A DNA stretch of 64,000 bases from Mesorhizobium sp. WSM3860 (GTDB lineage Bacteria > Pseudomonadota > Alphaproteobacteria > Rhizobiales > Rhizobiaceae). Below, piece after piece: positions 9,010-18,111 of this stretch (within the stretch, counting starts at the first letter, position 1; the number at the start of each line of letters is the position of its first letter). The notes under the pieces are model-generated. The model was given only the letters and a program-made list of their open reading frames with translations. It did not search any database and was not told the origin of the DNA. The stretch is taken from positions 62,001 through 126,000 of the forward strand of contig NZ_NSGF01000016.1 of assembly GCF_002294995.1 (NCBI RefSeq), given 5' to 3'. The translations under genes and the position numbers were made by a program.

Positions 9010-9894
9010 ATGAGAAAATTCATGGCAAGCGCCAGGCTTCTGGCAGGTGCTGCGGCCGCGGGCGCGCTCCTCTCCAGCGCATCCGCCTATGCGGATCAGC
9101 CGCGGCCATGGGAAACCGCCTTCCAGGCGCCTGCGACCGACATGATGCGGCAGATCGAATGGTTCGGAAACTACACCTTCGTATTCATCGTGGTCATCAC
9201 CCTACTGGTGCTGGTCCTGCTCGCCTATGTCATCCTGCGGTTCCGCGCGAGCGCCAACCCGGTTCCTTCCAGGACCAGCCACAACACGCTGATCGAGGTG
9301 ATCTGGACCGTCGGCCCGGTCATCGTGCTGCTGCTCATCGCCATCCCCTCGTTCCAGCTGCTCACCGCGCAGTATACCCCGCCGGAAGAGGCCAAGCTGA
9401 CCGTGAAGGCGACCGGCAACCAGTGGAATTGGGACTACGAATACCAGGCCGACAAGAGCTTCTCCTTCAACTCGGCGATCCTTCAGGACGGTGACCGCGC
9501 CAAGGCCGGCAAGGAAGACCGCAATCTCTATCCGCGCCTGCTCGCCGTCGACAATGAGCTGGTCGTGCCGGTCAACACCATGACCCGCGTGCTGATCACC
9601 GCCACCGACGTCATCCACTCCTTCGCCGTGCCGTCCTTCGGCATCAAGATGGACGCCGTGCCCGGCCGCACCAACGAGACCTGGTTCAAGGCGGAGAAGG
9701 AAGGCCTCTATTACGGCCAGTGCTCGCAGCTCTGCGGCAAGGATCACGCCTTTATGCCGATCGCGGTCCGCGTCGTGTCCGACGCGCAGTTCAAGACCTG
9801 GCTGGAGACGGCCAAGACCGACGTGCCCGCCGCCAACAAGGCGCTGATGGCAGAGGTCGATGGTACTAACAAGGTAGCGGCCGCCGGCAACTGA
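9010..9894 (+). CDS. ctaC: cytochrome c oxidase subunit II
   Basis: 294-residue CoxB/CtaC, the copper-A subunit of the aa3 cytochrome c oxidase, which accepts electrons from cytochrome c on the periplasmic side. A signal peptide (residues 1-27) is followed by two transmembrane helices at about 55-80 and 97-120. The CuA ligands are visible as C238, C242, H246 and M249 in GQCSQLCGKDHAFM, and the aromatic electron-entry patch is NQWNWDYEY. The ATG at 9010 follows a purine-rich ribosome binding site. It is the first gene of a continuous oxidase structural and assembly operon reaching 14284. Confidence 0.96.
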   Translation: MRKFMASARLLAGAAAAGALLSSASAYADQPRPWETAFQAPATDMMRQIEWFGNYTFVFIVVITLLVLVLLAYVILRFRASANPVPSRTSHNTLIEVIWTVGPVIVLLLIAIPSFQLLTAQYTPPEEAKLTVKATGNQWNWDYEYQADKSFSFNSAILQDGDRAKAGKEDRNLYPRLLAVDNELVVPVNTMTRVLITATDVIHSFAVPSFGIKMDAVPGRTNETWFKAEKEGLYYGQCSQLCGKDHAFMPIAVRVVSDAQFKTWLETAKTDVPAANKALMAEVDGTNKVAAAGN

Positions 9895-9932
9895 CGCCGC
9901 GGGTTAGCAAGAATTAGGGAACGGAGCGGAAT

Positions 9933-11582
9933 ATGGCAGAGGCTGCAGCTCACGACCACCACGACCACAGGCCGCATGGCTGGGTCCGCTGGGTCTACTC
10001 GACCAACCACAAGGACATTGGCACGCTCTACCTGATCTTCGCGATCATGGCCGGCATCGTCGGCGGCGCGCTTTCGGTCGCCATCCGCATGGAGCTGCAG
10101 GAGCCGGGCATCCAGATCTTCAGCGGTCTGGCGCAGATGGTCTACGGCATGCAGGGTGACGCCGCCATCGACGGCGGCAAGAGCATGTACAATGCCTTCG
10201 GCGCCGCGCACGGCCTGATCATGATCTTCTTCATGGTGATGCCGGCGCTGATCGGCGGCTTCGCCAACTGGATGGTGCCGATCATGATCGGCGCGCCGGA
10301 CATGGCCTTCCCGCGCATGAACAACATCTCCTTCTGGCTGCTGCCGCCGGCCTTCCTCCTGCTGCTCGGCTCGATGTTCGTACCGAGCGCGCCCGGCGCC
10401 TTCGGCGTCGGCGGTGGCTGGACGATCTATCCGCCGCTCTCGACATCCGGCCAGCCGGGCCCCGCGATGGACCTTGCGATTCTGTCTCTCCACATCGCCG
10501 GCGCCTCGTCGATCCTCGGCGCGATCAATTTCATCACCACCATCTTCAACATGCGCGCGCCTGGCATGACCATGCACAAGATGCCGCTGTTCGCCTGGGC
10601 GGTGCTGATCACGGCCTTCCTGCTGCTCTTGTCGCTGCCGGTTCTGGCGGGCGCCATCACCATGCTGCTCACCGATCGCAACTTCGGCACCGCCTTCTTC
10701 GTGCCGGACCAGGGCGGCGACCCGCTGCTCTTCCAGCACCTGTTCTGGTTCTTCGGCCATCCCGAGGTGTACATCCTGATCCTGCCGGGCTTCGGCATCG
10801 TCAGCCACATTGTCTCGACCTTCTCGAAGAAGCCGGTCTTCGGCTATCTCGGCATGGCCTACGCCATGGTCGCGATCGGCGCCGTCGGCTTCATCGTCTG
10901 GGCGCACCACATGTACACGACCGGCCTGTCGCTCGATACGCAGCGCTATTTCGTGTTCGCCACCATGGTCATCGCGGTGCCGACGGGCGTGAAGATCTTC
11001 TCCTGGATCGCCACGATGTGGGGCGGCTCAATCTCGTTCAAGCCGCCGATGCTGTGGGCGCTTGGCTTCATCTTCCTGTTCACGATCGGGGGCGTCACCG
11101 GCGTTCAGCTGGCAAATGCCGGCCTCGACCGCTCGCTGCACGATACCTATTTCGTGATCGCCCACTTCCACTACGTGCTGTCGCTGGGCGCGGTGTTCGC
11201 CATCTTCGCCGGCTGGTACTACTGGTTCCCGAAGATGACCGGCTACATGTACTCGCCGGTGATCGCCAACACCCATTTCTGGGTCACGTTCGTCGGCGTC
11301 AACCTGATCTTCTTCCCGCAGCACTTCCTGGGCCTCGCCGGCATGCCGCGCCGCACTGTCGACTATCCGGACGCGTTTGCCGGCTGGAACATGATCTCCT
11401 CCTACGGCTCCTACATCGCAGCCGTCGGCGTTGCGATCTTCCTCTATGGCGTGTTCGAGGCCTTCCAGAAGAAGCGCGTCGCGGGCGCCAATCCGTGGGG
11501 CGAGGGTGCCACCACGCTTGAATGGCAGCTGCCGTCGCCGCCGCCGTTCCACCAGTGGGAACAGCTGCCGAAGATCAAGTAA
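9933..11582 (+). CDS. ctaD: cytochrome c oxidase subunit I
   Basis: 549-residue heme-copper catalytic subunit of the aa3 oxidase, with twelve transmembrane helices. It reduces O2 to water at the heme a3-CuB centre and pumps protons. Diagnostic motifs are present: WVYSTNHKDIGTLYLIF at the N-terminus, the CuB/Tyr loop FFGHPEVYILILPGFG near residue 275, the paired His in WAHHMYTTG, and the heme-ligand segment HDTYFVIAHFHYVL near 405. The N-terminal HDHHDH run is a short His/Asp-rich extension. It starts 38 bases after ctaC and belongs to the same operon. Confidence 0.97.
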   Translation: MAEAAAHDHHDHRPHGWVRWVYSTNHKDIGTLYLIFAIMAGIVGGALSVAIRMELQEPGIQIFSGLAQMVYGMQGDAAIDGGKSMYNAFGAAHGLIMIFFMVMPALIGGFANWMVPIMIGAPDMAFPRMNNISFWLLPPAFLLLLGSMFVPSAPGAFGVGGGWTIYPPLSTSGQPGPAMDLAILSLHIAGASSILGAINFITTIFNMRAPGMTMHKMPLFAWAVLITAFLLLLSLPVLAGAITMLLTDRNFGTAFFVPDQGGDPLLFQHLFWFFGHPEVYILILPGFGIVSHIVSTFSKKPVFGYLGMAYAMVAIGAVGFIVWAHHMYTTGLSLDTQRYFVFATMVIAVPTGVKIFSWIATMWGGSISFKPPMLWALGFIFLFTIGGVTGVQLANAGLDRSLHDTYFVIAHFHYVLSLGAVFAIFAGWYYWFPKMTGYMYSPVIANTHFWVTFVGVNLIFFPQHFLGLAGMPRRTVDYPDAFAGWNMISSYGSYIAAVGVAIFLYGVFEAFQKKRVAGANPWGEGATTLEWQLPSPPPFHQWEQLPKIK

Positions 11583-11649
11583 GGCCGCTTACAGGGCCGC
11601 CGGCTCGCCCGGCGGTCTTGGCCAACGGAATGATGGACTTTAAGTACGC

Positions 11650-12594
11650 ATGGCCCTTGCCGACCACAAATTGATGGAGGAAGTTGGCTTTCGCATGTCG
11701 GAAGCCACCGCGGGCGATTTCTTCGCCCTCCTCAAGCCGCGCGTGATGTCGCTGGTCGTCTTCACGGCCTTTGTCGGCATGGTCGCGGCTCCGGTCGCCA
11801 TCAATCCGCTGCTGGCGGTGATTGCCATTCTGGCGATTGCCATCGGCGCCGGCGCCTCGGGCGCGCTCAACATGTGGTACGACGCCGATATCGACGCGGT
11901 GATGACCAGGACCGCGAGTCGTCCGGTGCCGGCCGGGCGGGTCACGCCGGGTGAGGCGCTGAGCTTCGGCCTCGTGCTCTCCGCGCTGTCGGTGATGACG
12001 CTCGGCGTGCTGATCAACTGGCTGTCGGCAGCGCTTCTTGCCTTCACCATCTTCTTTTACGCCGTCATCTACACGATGTGGCTGAAGCGCTGGACGCCGC
12101 AGAACATCGTCATCGGCGGCGCCGCCGGCGCCATCCCGCCGGTGATCGGCTGGGCGGCGGTGACCGGATCGGTCAGCCTCGAAAGCCTGATTCTTTTCCT
12201 GATCATATTCCTATGGACGCCGCCGCATTTCTGGGCGCTGGCGCTGTTCAAGTCGGACGACTACGCCCGCGCCGGCATCCCGATGATGCCGAACGTCGCC
12301 GGACACGCCTCGACCCGCCGCCAGATCTTTGCCTACGCGCTGATCCTGGCGCCGGTCGGCGTGTTGCCATGGCTGCTCGGCTACACCACCGCCGCTTATG
12401 GCGCGGTTTCCGTTCTGCTCGGCCTGGGCTTTGTCTGGTATGCCTGGAAGGTGCTGGGCATGAGCGATGCCGACCGCGCGATGAAGCCGGCCAAGGCGCT
12501 GTTCGGCTATTCGCTGCTCTATCTCTTCGCAATCTTTGCCGCCTATCTCGTCGACAGCGTGGTCGGGCGTGCCCTCGTCATGGGGGGAGTATGA
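11650..12594 (+). CDS. ctaB: protoheme IX farnesyltransferase (heme O synthase)
   Basis: 314-residue polytopic membrane prenyltransferase of the UbiA superfamily. It adds a farnesyl group to heme b, giving heme O, the precursor of heme A for the oxidase. The Asp-rich active-site motif NMWYDADIDAVMTRTASRPVPAG lies near residue 75, and a second conserved segment WTPPHFWALALF lies near 190. Up to nine hydrophobic helices are visible. The start at 11650 is used, but the ATG at 11695 (MSEATAGDFFALLKPR) is also plausible because family homology begins there. The stop overlaps the next start (ATGA). Confidence 0.95.
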   Translation: MALADHKLMEEVGFRMSEATAGDFFALLKPRVMSLVVFTAFVGMVAAPVAINPLLAVIAILAIAIGAGASGALNMWYDADIDAVMTRTASRPVPAGRVTPGEALSFGLVLSALSVMTLGVLINWLSAALLAFTIFFYAVIYTMWLKRWTPQNIVIGGAAGAIPPVIGWAAVTGSVSLESLILFLIIFLWTPPHFWALALFKSDDYARAGIPMMPNVAGHASTRRQIFAYALILAPVGVLPWLLGYTTAAYGAVSVLLGLGFVWYAWKVLGMSDADRAMKPAKALFGYSLLYLFAIFAAYLVDSVVGRALVMGGV

Positions 12595-12773
12595 TCGTGG
12601 CCGACAACAACCTTGAACTGGTCACCTTGACCGAACGCCAGCGGAAGGCGCGGCGCAGTCGCTCCGTTGCCATAGGCGTAGCGCTGGCAGCGCTCGTCAT
12701 CATCTTCTACATCGCCACCATCGTGCGCTTCGGCCACCATGCCTCCGGCCTGATACCGACGAATTTGATGTGA
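12591..12773 (+). CDS. small CoxF-like membrane protein of the oxidase operon
   Basis: 60-residue single-pass membrane protein with a charged N-terminus (TERQRKARRSRS) and one hydrophobic helix at about residues 28-45. Genes of this size and position between ctaB and ctaG in rhizobia are usually labelled CoxF or cytochrome oxidase-associated. The biochemical role is not established. The start overlaps the ctaB stop by four bases (ATGA), and the stop lies seven bases before ctaG. This tight coupling is the main evidence that it is real. Confidence 0.75.
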   Translation: MIVADNNLELVTLTERQRKARRSRSVAIGVALAALVIIFYIATIVRFGHHASGLIPTNLM

Positions 12774-12780
12774 GGCAGCG

Positions 12781-13401
12781 ATGAGCGGCGGCGAGACCGG
12801 ACCCATCGGGAAGAACAGCAACCGCATCGTCGTGGCGGTCTGCCTTGCCTTCTTCACCGGCATGGTCGGCATGGCCTATGCGGCGGTCCCGCTCTACAAG
12901 ATGTTCTGCCAGGTCACCGGCTATGGCGGCACGACGCAGCGCGCCGAGAAGCAATATGCCGGCCGCGTGCTCGACCGTGACATCACGATCCGCTTCGATG
13001 CCAACACCAACGGCATTCCGTGGCAGTTCGAGCCCGTTACCCGCTCGGTGACGATCAAGATCGGCGAGACCACGCAGGCGCATTACACCGCCACCAACAA
13101 ATTCGATCGCCCGATCACCGGCCGCGCCTCCTTCAACGTGCAGCCCGAAATGGCCGGCGCCTATTTCAACAAGGTGGAGTGCTTCTGCTTCACCGACACG
13201 ACGTTGAAGCCCGGCGAGACGCTGGACATGCCGGTCGTGTTCTATGTCGATCCAGACATCGTCAACGTGCCGGAGCTGAAGGACTTGAAGACCATCACCC
13301 TGTCCTACACCATGTTCCCGGTCGAAAAGAAACAGCCGGTCGCGCCGGCCGCTGGCAGCAGCAACAAAGTTCCAGATTCCGAAGCAAGCCTCGGGGGTTG
13401 A
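12781..13401 (+). CDS. ctaG: cytochrome c oxidase assembly protein Cox11/CtaG
   Basis: 206-residue copper chaperone that delivers Cu(I) to the CuB site of subunit I. It has one N-terminal transmembrane helix (about residues 15-38), then VPLYKMFCQVTGYGGTTQ, and a periplasmic immunoglobulin-like domain. The copper-binding pair sits in KVECFCFTDTTLKPGE near residue 140. The Pro/Ala/Ser-rich C-terminal tail is not conserved in the family. It lies between coxF and ctaE with spacings of only seven and one bases. Confidence 0.95.
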   Translation: MSGGETGPIGKNSNRIVVAVCLAFFTGMVGMAYAAVPLYKMFCQVTGYGGTTQRAEKQYAGRVLDRDITIRFDANTNGIPWQFEPVTRSVTIKIGETTQAHYTATNKFDRPITGRASFNVQPEMAGAYFNKVECFCFTDTTLKPGETLDMPVVFYVDPDIVNVPELKDLKTITLSYTMFPVEKKQPVAPAAGSSNKVPDSEASLGG

Positions 13402-13402
13402 T

Positions 13403-14284
13403 ATGGCAGACGCGCACGCAAAACCGAACCACGACTACCATCTCGTCAATCCCAGCCCCTGGCCTTTCCTGGGCTCGATCGGCGCGCTGGTCACGGCCAT
13501 CGGCGGCGTTTGCCTGATGCAGTATCTGAAGGCCGGCAGCTTCCCGGTCTTCGGCCACAACATCGCCAATCCGTGGCTGTTTTTCATCGGCCTGATCATC
13601 GTGCTCTACACGATGTTCGCCTGGTGGTCGGACACCATCAAGGAAGCGCATGAGGGCCACCACACGCGCGTCGTGTCGCTGCACCTGCGCTACGGCATGA
13701 TCATGTTCATCGCCTCCGAGGTGATGTTCTTCGTCGCCTGGTTCTGGGCCTTCTTCGACGCCAGCCTATTCCCGGGCGAGGCCGCGCAATATGCCCGCAC
13801 CACCTTCACGGGCGGCGTTTGGCCGCCGAAGGGCCTGGAAGTTCTCGATCCCTTCCACTTGCCGCTCTACAACACCATCATCCTGCTTCTGTCGGGCACG
13901 ACGGTGACCTGGGCGCACCACTCGCTGCTGCACGGCGACCGTAAGGGCCTGATCAACGGCCTGGTCCTGACCGTCGGCCTCGGCATGCTGTTCACCATGG
14001 TGCAGGCCTACGAGTACATGCACGCTCCGTTCGGCTTCAAGGACTCGATCTACGGCGCCACCTTCTTCATGGCGACGGGCTTCCACGGCTTCCACGTCAT
14101 TATCGGCACCATCTTCCTGCTCGTCTGCCTGATTCGGGCGATGCGGGGCGATTTCACCGCGAAGCAGCATTTCGGCTTCGAGGCGGCCGCCTGGTACTGG
14201 CATTTCGTCGACGTGGTCTGGCTGTTCCTGTTCACCGCGATCTATGTCTGGGCCTCGAGCGGGGCGGTGATCGAAGCCCACTAA
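13403..14284 (+). CDS. ctaE: cytochrome c oxidase subunit III
   Basis: 293-residue CoxC/CtaE with seven transmembrane helices. It is the structural core subunit that stabilises subunit I and the proton-uptake path. Family segments are HDYHLVNPSPWPFLGSIGA at the N-terminus, SEVMFFVAWFWAFFDASLFP in the middle, and FEAAAWYWHFVDVVWLFLF near the C-terminus. It is the last gene of the oxidase operon. Its last codons and stop lie inside an 18-base tandem duplication, and a terminator-like hairpin follows 37 bases later. Confidence 0.96.
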   Translation: MADAHAKPNHDYHLVNPSPWPFLGSIGALVTAIGGVCLMQYLKAGSFPVFGHNIANPWLFFIGLIIVLYTMFAWWSDTIKEAHEGHHTRVVSLHLRYGMIMFIASEVMFFVAWFWAFFDASLFPGEAAQYARTTFTGGVWPPKGLEVLDPFHLPLYNTIILLLSGTTVTWAHHSLLHGDRKGLINGLVLTVGLGMLFTMVQAYEYMHAPFGFKDSIYGATFFMATGFHGFHVIIGTIFLLVCLIRAMRGDFTAKQHFGFEAAAWYWHFVDVVWLFLFTAIYVWASSGAVIEAH

Positions 14285-14310
14285 CACGGGATAGCCCACT
14301 AATACGGGAT
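14275..14310. repeat. two-copy 18-base tandem repeat at the ctaE stop codon
   Basis: Two adjacent 18-base units differing at one position. The first includes the end of ctaE and its TAA stop, and the second follows immediately. It looks like a small replication-slippage duplication. Confidence 0.85.
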
Positions 14311-14320
14311 TGAGTTCACG

Positions 14321-14355
14321 AGGCGGCTGCGGCGACGTGGCCGCCTTATCTTTTT
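14321..14355 (+). terminator. Rho-independent-like terminator after the oxidase operon
   Basis: A perfect seven-base stem (AGGCGGC/GCCGCCT) with a 12-base loop is followed by TATCTTTTT. It lies after the last oxidase gene and before the DUF983 gene, where a transcript end would be expected. Partial read-through into the DUF983 and SURF1 genes is possible. Confidence 0.6.
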
Positions 14356-14380
14356 GACCGAACGGGTCTACGGTGCGGAC

Positions 14381-14767
14381 ATGAGCGAAGACAAGGCGAT
14401 ATGGCCACCCGTCGACCCGATCTCGGCCGGGCTGCGCGGCCATTGCCCGCGCTGCGGCGAGGGCAAGCTGTTCTCCGGCTTCCTCACCGTCGGCAGGCGC
14501 TGCTACAATTGCGGCCTCGACTATTCCTTTGCCGATGCCGGCGACGGCCCGGCGGTCTTCGTCATCCTCATCATCGGCTTCATCGTCGTCGGCTTGGCGC
14601 TCTGGATGGAAGTGACGCTGAGCCCGCCGCTCTGGCTGCATTTCATTTTGTGGATACCGCTGGCGCTGGTGCTGAGCCTGACGGCGCTGCGCCTGATCAA
14701 GGGCGTGCTGATCACCCTGCAATATTCCAAGAAGGCCGCGGAAGGCAGGCTGGACAGCGGCCAATGA
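14381..14767 (+). CDS. DUF983 zinc-ribbon membrane protein
   Basis: 128-residue DUF983 protein, regularly found beside oxidase assembly genes in alphaproteobacteria. The N-terminus has a four-Cys zinc ribbon (C22, C25, C41 and C44 in HCPRC and RCYNCG). Two hydrophobic helices follow at about residues 58-80 and 85-107. The ATG at 14381 is preferred to 14354 because the family begins at MSEDKAIWPP. The stop overlaps the SURF1 start (ATGA). A helper role in oxidase biogenesis is inferred from context only. Confidence 0.85.
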   Translation: MSEDKAIWPPVDPISAGLRGHCPRCGEGKLFSGFLTVGRRCYNCGLDYSFADAGDGPAVFVILIIGFIVVGLALWMEVTLSPPLWLHFILWIPLALVLSLTALRLIKGVLITLQYSKKAAEGRLDSGQ

Positions 14768-15519
14768 GCGATGCGACCTCTTCGACTGCCGGCGCTTCGC
14801 GGCCGCGCTCGGCATTGCTGCTTGGGCTCGGTCTTGTCCTGTTCGCCATTCTTCTGGGGCTCGGCACGTGGCAGGTTCAGCGCCTGCACTGGAAGGAAGG
14901 GCTGCTCGAGACAATCGACAAGCGTACCCATGCGGCACCTTTGCCACTGACCGATGTCGAGAAAGAATTCGCCGCCACACACGATGTCGACTACACGCCG
15001 GTGACGGTGACCGGCGCTTTCCTGCACCAGGGCGAACGGCATTTCTTCGCCACTTGGGAAGGCGACACCGGCTTCAATGTCTACACGCCCCTGCGGCTCG
15101 ACGACGGCCGCTTCGTGCTCGTCAACCGCGGCTTCGTCCCTTACGATCTCAAGGATCCGGCCAAGCGCAAGCAGGGCGAAGTCGCCGGCACGGTGACGGT
15201 GACCGGCCTTGCCCGCAATCCGCTGCCCGAAAAACCCTCCATGATGCTGCCCGACAACGACGTCGCCAAGAACATCTTCTACTGGAAGGACCGCGACGTC
15301 ATGGCCTCGAGCGCGGGCCTGCCGGCAGGAGCCGCGGTGGTGCCGTTCTTCATCGATGCCGACAAGACGCCGAATCCCGGCGGCCTGCCGGTCGGCGGCG
15401 TCACCATCATCGATTTGCCGAACAACCATTTGCAGTATGCCGTCACCTGGTATGGCCTTGCCGCCGCCCTTGCCGCCGTGCTGATCCTCAGGCTTCGGCG
15501 GCCGGCGAAGGAGGAGTGA
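14764..15519 (+). CDS. SURF1 family cytochrome oxidase assembly protein
   Basis: 251-residue SURF1/Shy1 homologue that helps insert heme A into subunit I of the aa3 oxidase. It has two terminal transmembrane helices, at residues 17-37 (LLLGLGLVLFAILLGLGTWQ) and 228-247, bracketing a periplasmic domain. Family motifs are GTWQVQRLHWKEGLL and LPNNHLQYAVTWYGLA near the C-terminus. It starts inside the DUF983 stop, so it is translationally coupled. Together with ctaB and ctaG, all the major assembly steps for the oxidase are encoded between 9 and 15.5 kb. Confidence 0.93.
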   Translation: MSDATSSTAGASRPRSALLLGLGLVLFAILLGLGTWQVQRLHWKEGLLETIDKRTHAAPLPLTDVEKEFAATHDVDYTPVTVTGAFLHQGERHFFATWEGDTGFNVYTPLRLDDGRFVLVNRGFVPYDLKDPAKRKQGEVAGTVTVTGLARNPLPEKPSMMLPDNDVAKNIFYWKDRDVMASSAGLPAGAAVVPFFIDADKTPNPGGLPVGGVTIIDLPNNHLQYAVTWYGLAAALAAVLILRLRRPAKEE

Positions 15520-15589
15520 GCGCCGCTCTTGACAGGGCAGGGGTGCACGCCTCATTTCGCCTTCAGCTTTCCTACCGAACCGGCCCGTT

Positions 15590-16597
15590 TTGATGATTGA
15601 AAAAAAGCCACCGCTGACGATCAGGCTTTGCCAGCCGCGCGGCTTCTGCGCCGGCGTCGACCGCGCCATTCAGATCGTCGTGCTGGCGCTGAAGAAATAC
15701 GGCGCGCCGGTCTATGTCCGCCATGAGATCGTGCACAACCGCTATGTCGTCGAGGGGCTGCAGAGCCTGGGCGCGGTGTTCATCGAGGAACTGTCCGAGA
15801 TCCCGCCCGAGCATCGTCAGTCGCCGGTCGTCTTTTCCGCGCATGGCGTGCCGAAATCGGTGCCGGCCGACGCTGAGGCGCGCAACCTGTTCTACCTGGA
15901 TGCCACCTGTCCGCTGGTGTCGAAGGTGCACAAGCAGGCGATGCGGCACCAGCGGCTCGGCCGCCACGTGCTCCTGATCGGCCATGCCGGCCATCCGGAA
16001 GTGATCGGCACCATGGGCCAGTTGCCGGAAGGTGCCGTCACCCTGATCGAGACCGAGGCGGATGCAGCAACCTTCGTGCCGGCGGACCCGGCGGCGCTTG
16101 GCTTCGTCACCCAGACGACGCTGTCGGTCGAGGATACCGCCGGCATCATCCGGGCGCTGCAGGAGCGTTTCCCCGAGCTTCACGCCCCGGCCGCCGAATC
16201 GATCTGCTACGCCACCACCAACCGCCAGGAGGCGGTGAAGGAGACGGCCGCCGGCGCCGACCTCTTCCTCGTCGTCGGCGCGCCGAACTCGTCCAACTCG
16301 CGGCGTCTTGTCGAAGTGGCGGAGCGCGCGGGCGCTATGATGTCGCTTCTCGTGCAGCGAGCCTCCGAAATTCCGTGGGATGAGATCGGCAGGATTTCGA
16401 CGCTCGGCCTGTCGGCCGGCGCCTCGGCGCCGGAAATCATCGTCGACGAGATCATCGACGCGTTCCGGCAGCGCTTCGACGTCACCATCGATCTGGCCAT
16501 CACGGCCACGGAAACGGAGGATTTTCCGGTGATGCGGGTGTTGCGCGATGTCGAACTGACGGCGGCCGACATGGCCTTCGTCAACGGAGCCGCGTAA
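15590..16597 (+). CDS. ispH: 4-hydroxy-3-methylbut-2-enyl diphosphate reductase
   Basis: 335-residue IspH/LytB, the last enzyme of the MEP pathway. It reduces HMBPP to IPP and DMAPP with a [4Fe-4S] cluster. The three cluster cysteines are in QPRGFCAGVDRAI (near residue 19), LDATCPLVSKVH (near 105) and ESICYATTNRQEAV (near 205). HAHG- and E-type acid/base residues are also in place, for example SAHGVPKSV. ATG codons at 15590 and 15593 are both possible starts. It begins an ispH-thrB-rnhA operon, with thrB six bases downstream. Confidence 0.96.
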   Translation: MMIEKKPPLTIRLCQPRGFCAGVDRAIQIVVLALKKYGAPVYVRHEIVHNRYVVEGLQSLGAVFIEELSEIPPEHRQSPVVFSAHGVPKSVPADAEARNLFYLDATCPLVSKVHKQAMRHQRLGRHVLLIGHAGHPEVIGTMGQLPEGAVTLIETEADAATFVPADPAALGFVTQTTLSVEDTAGIIRALQERFPELHAPAAESICYATTNRQEAVKETAAGADLFLVVGAPNSSNSRRLVEVAERAGAMMSLLVQRASEIPWDEIGRISTLGLSAGASAPEIIVDEIIDAFRQRFDVTIDLAITATETEDFPVMRVLRDVELTAADMAFVNGAA

Positions 16598-16603
16598 ACC
16601 CAG

Positions 16604-17566
16604 ATGGCCGTCTATACCGACGTCAACGAAAACGAGCTCAGCGCGTTTCTGAAAGCCTATCCGGTGGGTGAGCTGCTGTCCTACAAGGGCATCGCCGAAG
16701 GGACCGAGAACTCGAATTTTCTCGTCCATGCATCCACCGGTTCCTACATATTGACGCTCTACGAGAAGCGGGTCGACAAGGCTGATCTGCCCTTTTTCCT
16801 CGGCCTGATGGGCCATCTCGCGCGAAAAGGCATATCCTGCCCGCTTCCGGTCACCGCGCATGACGGAACCGTCATCGGCACGCTCGCCGGCCGGCCGGCC
16901 GTCATCATCACCTTCCTCGAGGGCCTGTCGCTGAGGCGCCCGACGGCAGCGCATTGCGGCGAGGTCGGCAAGGCGTTGGCCGCGCTCCATCTCGCCGGGC
17001 GGGATTTCCCGATGAAGCGGCCGAACGCGCTTGCCATCGACGGCTGGCGCAAGCTCTGGGTGGCGTCGCGCGACCGCGCCGACGAGGTCGAGCAGGGGCT
17101 GGCGGCCGAAGTCGACGCGGACTTCCTCGATTTTGAGCGCAACTGGCCGGCCGCCTTGCCGCAAGGCATTATCCATGCGGATCTCTTCCCGGACAATGTC
17201 TTCTTCCTTGGCGAGAAGCTGTCGGGGCTGATCGATTTCTATTTCGCCTGCGACGACCTCTATGCCTATGATGTCGCCACCTGCCTCAACGCCTGGTGCT
17301 TCGAGAAGGACTTTTCCTTCAACCTCACCAAAGGGGCCGCGCTGCTTGCCGGCTACCAGTCGGTGCGGCCGCTCGAGGGCGAGGAAAAAGCGGCGCTGCC
17401 GATGCTGGCGCGCGGCTCGGCGCTCCGCTTCATGCTGACCAGGCTCTATGATTGGCTGACCATTCCCAACGGCGGGCTGGTGATGAAGCGCGATCCGACC
17501 GAATATATCCGCCGCATGCGCTTCCACCGGGCGATCAGGTCTCCATCCGAATACGGACTGACATGA
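16604..17566 (+). CDS. thrB: homoserine kinase, APH-fold type
   Basis: 320-residue homoserine kinase of the aminoglycoside-phosphotransferase fold (ThrB type II), used by alphaproteobacteria and pseudomonads instead of the GHMP kinase. It phosphorylates homoserine for threonine synthesis, and threonine synthase is encoded at 25585-26982. The nucleotide loop region is EGTENSNFLVHASTGSYILT. The catalytic loop is IIHADLFPDNVFF near residue 192, and the metal-binding segment is GLIDFYFACDDLYAYD near 212. The stop overlaps the rnhA start by four bases. Confidence 0.94.
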   Translation: MAVYTDVNENELSAFLKAYPVGELLSYKGIAEGTENSNFLVHASTGSYILTLYEKRVDKADLPFFLGLMGHLARKGISCPLPVTAHDGTVIGTLAGRPAVIITFLEGLSLRRPTAAHCGEVGKALAALHLAGRDFPMKRPNALAIDGWRKLWVASRDRADEVEQGLAAEVDADFLDFERNWPAALPQGIIHADLFPDNVFFLGEKLSGLIDFYFACDDLYAYDVATCLNAWCFEKDFSFNLTKGAALLAGYQSVRPLEGEEKAALPMLARGSALRFMLTRLYDWLTIPNGGLVMKRDPTEYIRRMRFHRAIRSPSEYGLT

Positions 17567-18096
17567 ACAAGCAAATCGAGATCTTCACCGACGGCGCCTG
17601 CTCGGGCAACCCCGGGCCGGGCGGCTGGGGCGCGGTACTGCGCTACAACGGCGTCACCAAGGAGCTGTCGGGCGGCGAGGCCGAGACCACCAACAACCGC
17701 ATGGAGCTGCTTGCCGCCATCAGCGCGCTCGATGCGCTGAAGGAGCCCTGCACGGTCGATCTCTATACCGACAGCAAATACGTCATGGACGGCATTTCCA
17801 AATGGATCCATGGCTGGAAGAAGAATGGCTGGAAGACCGGCGAGAGGAAGCCGGTCAAGAACGGTGAGCTCTGGCAGGCGCTCGACGCGGCCAACAGGCG
17901 CCACAAGGTTATCTGGCACTGGGTGAAGGGCCATGCCGGCCACCCGGAGAACGAGCGCGCCGACGAACTGGCAAGGCAAGGCATGGCGCCGTTCAAGCCG
18001 AAGCAGGCAAGGCCGGCACCGGTGGGGGTTGCGTCGAAGCCGGAAGGCGCTCCGGCCAGGAAGCCCGCGCCCCGACGCTCGACCCAGAGCTATTGA
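17563..18096 (+). CDS. rnhA: ribonuclease HI
   Basis: 177-residue RNase H1, which cuts RNA in RNA-DNA hybrids. All four catalytic acids are present: D10 (FTDGACSGNPGPGG), E48 (MELLAA), D70 (YTDSKYV) and D134 (ERADELAR). A catalytic-loop His lies in HAGHPEN. The enzyme core ends near residue 145. The last 30 residues are a Lys/Arg/Pro/Ala-rich tail not needed in the family. It starts inside the thrB stop codon. Confidence 0.96.
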   Translation: MNKQIEIFTDGACSGNPGPGGWGAVLRYNGVTKELSGGEAETTNNRMELLAAISALDALKEPCTVDLYTDSKYVMDGISKWIHGWKKNGWKTGERKPVKNGELWQALDAANRRHKVIWHWVKGHAGHPENERADELARQGMAPFKPKQARPAPVGVASKPEGAPARKPAPRRSTQSY

Positions 18097-18111
18097 CGCG
18101 CCCGACGTTCT

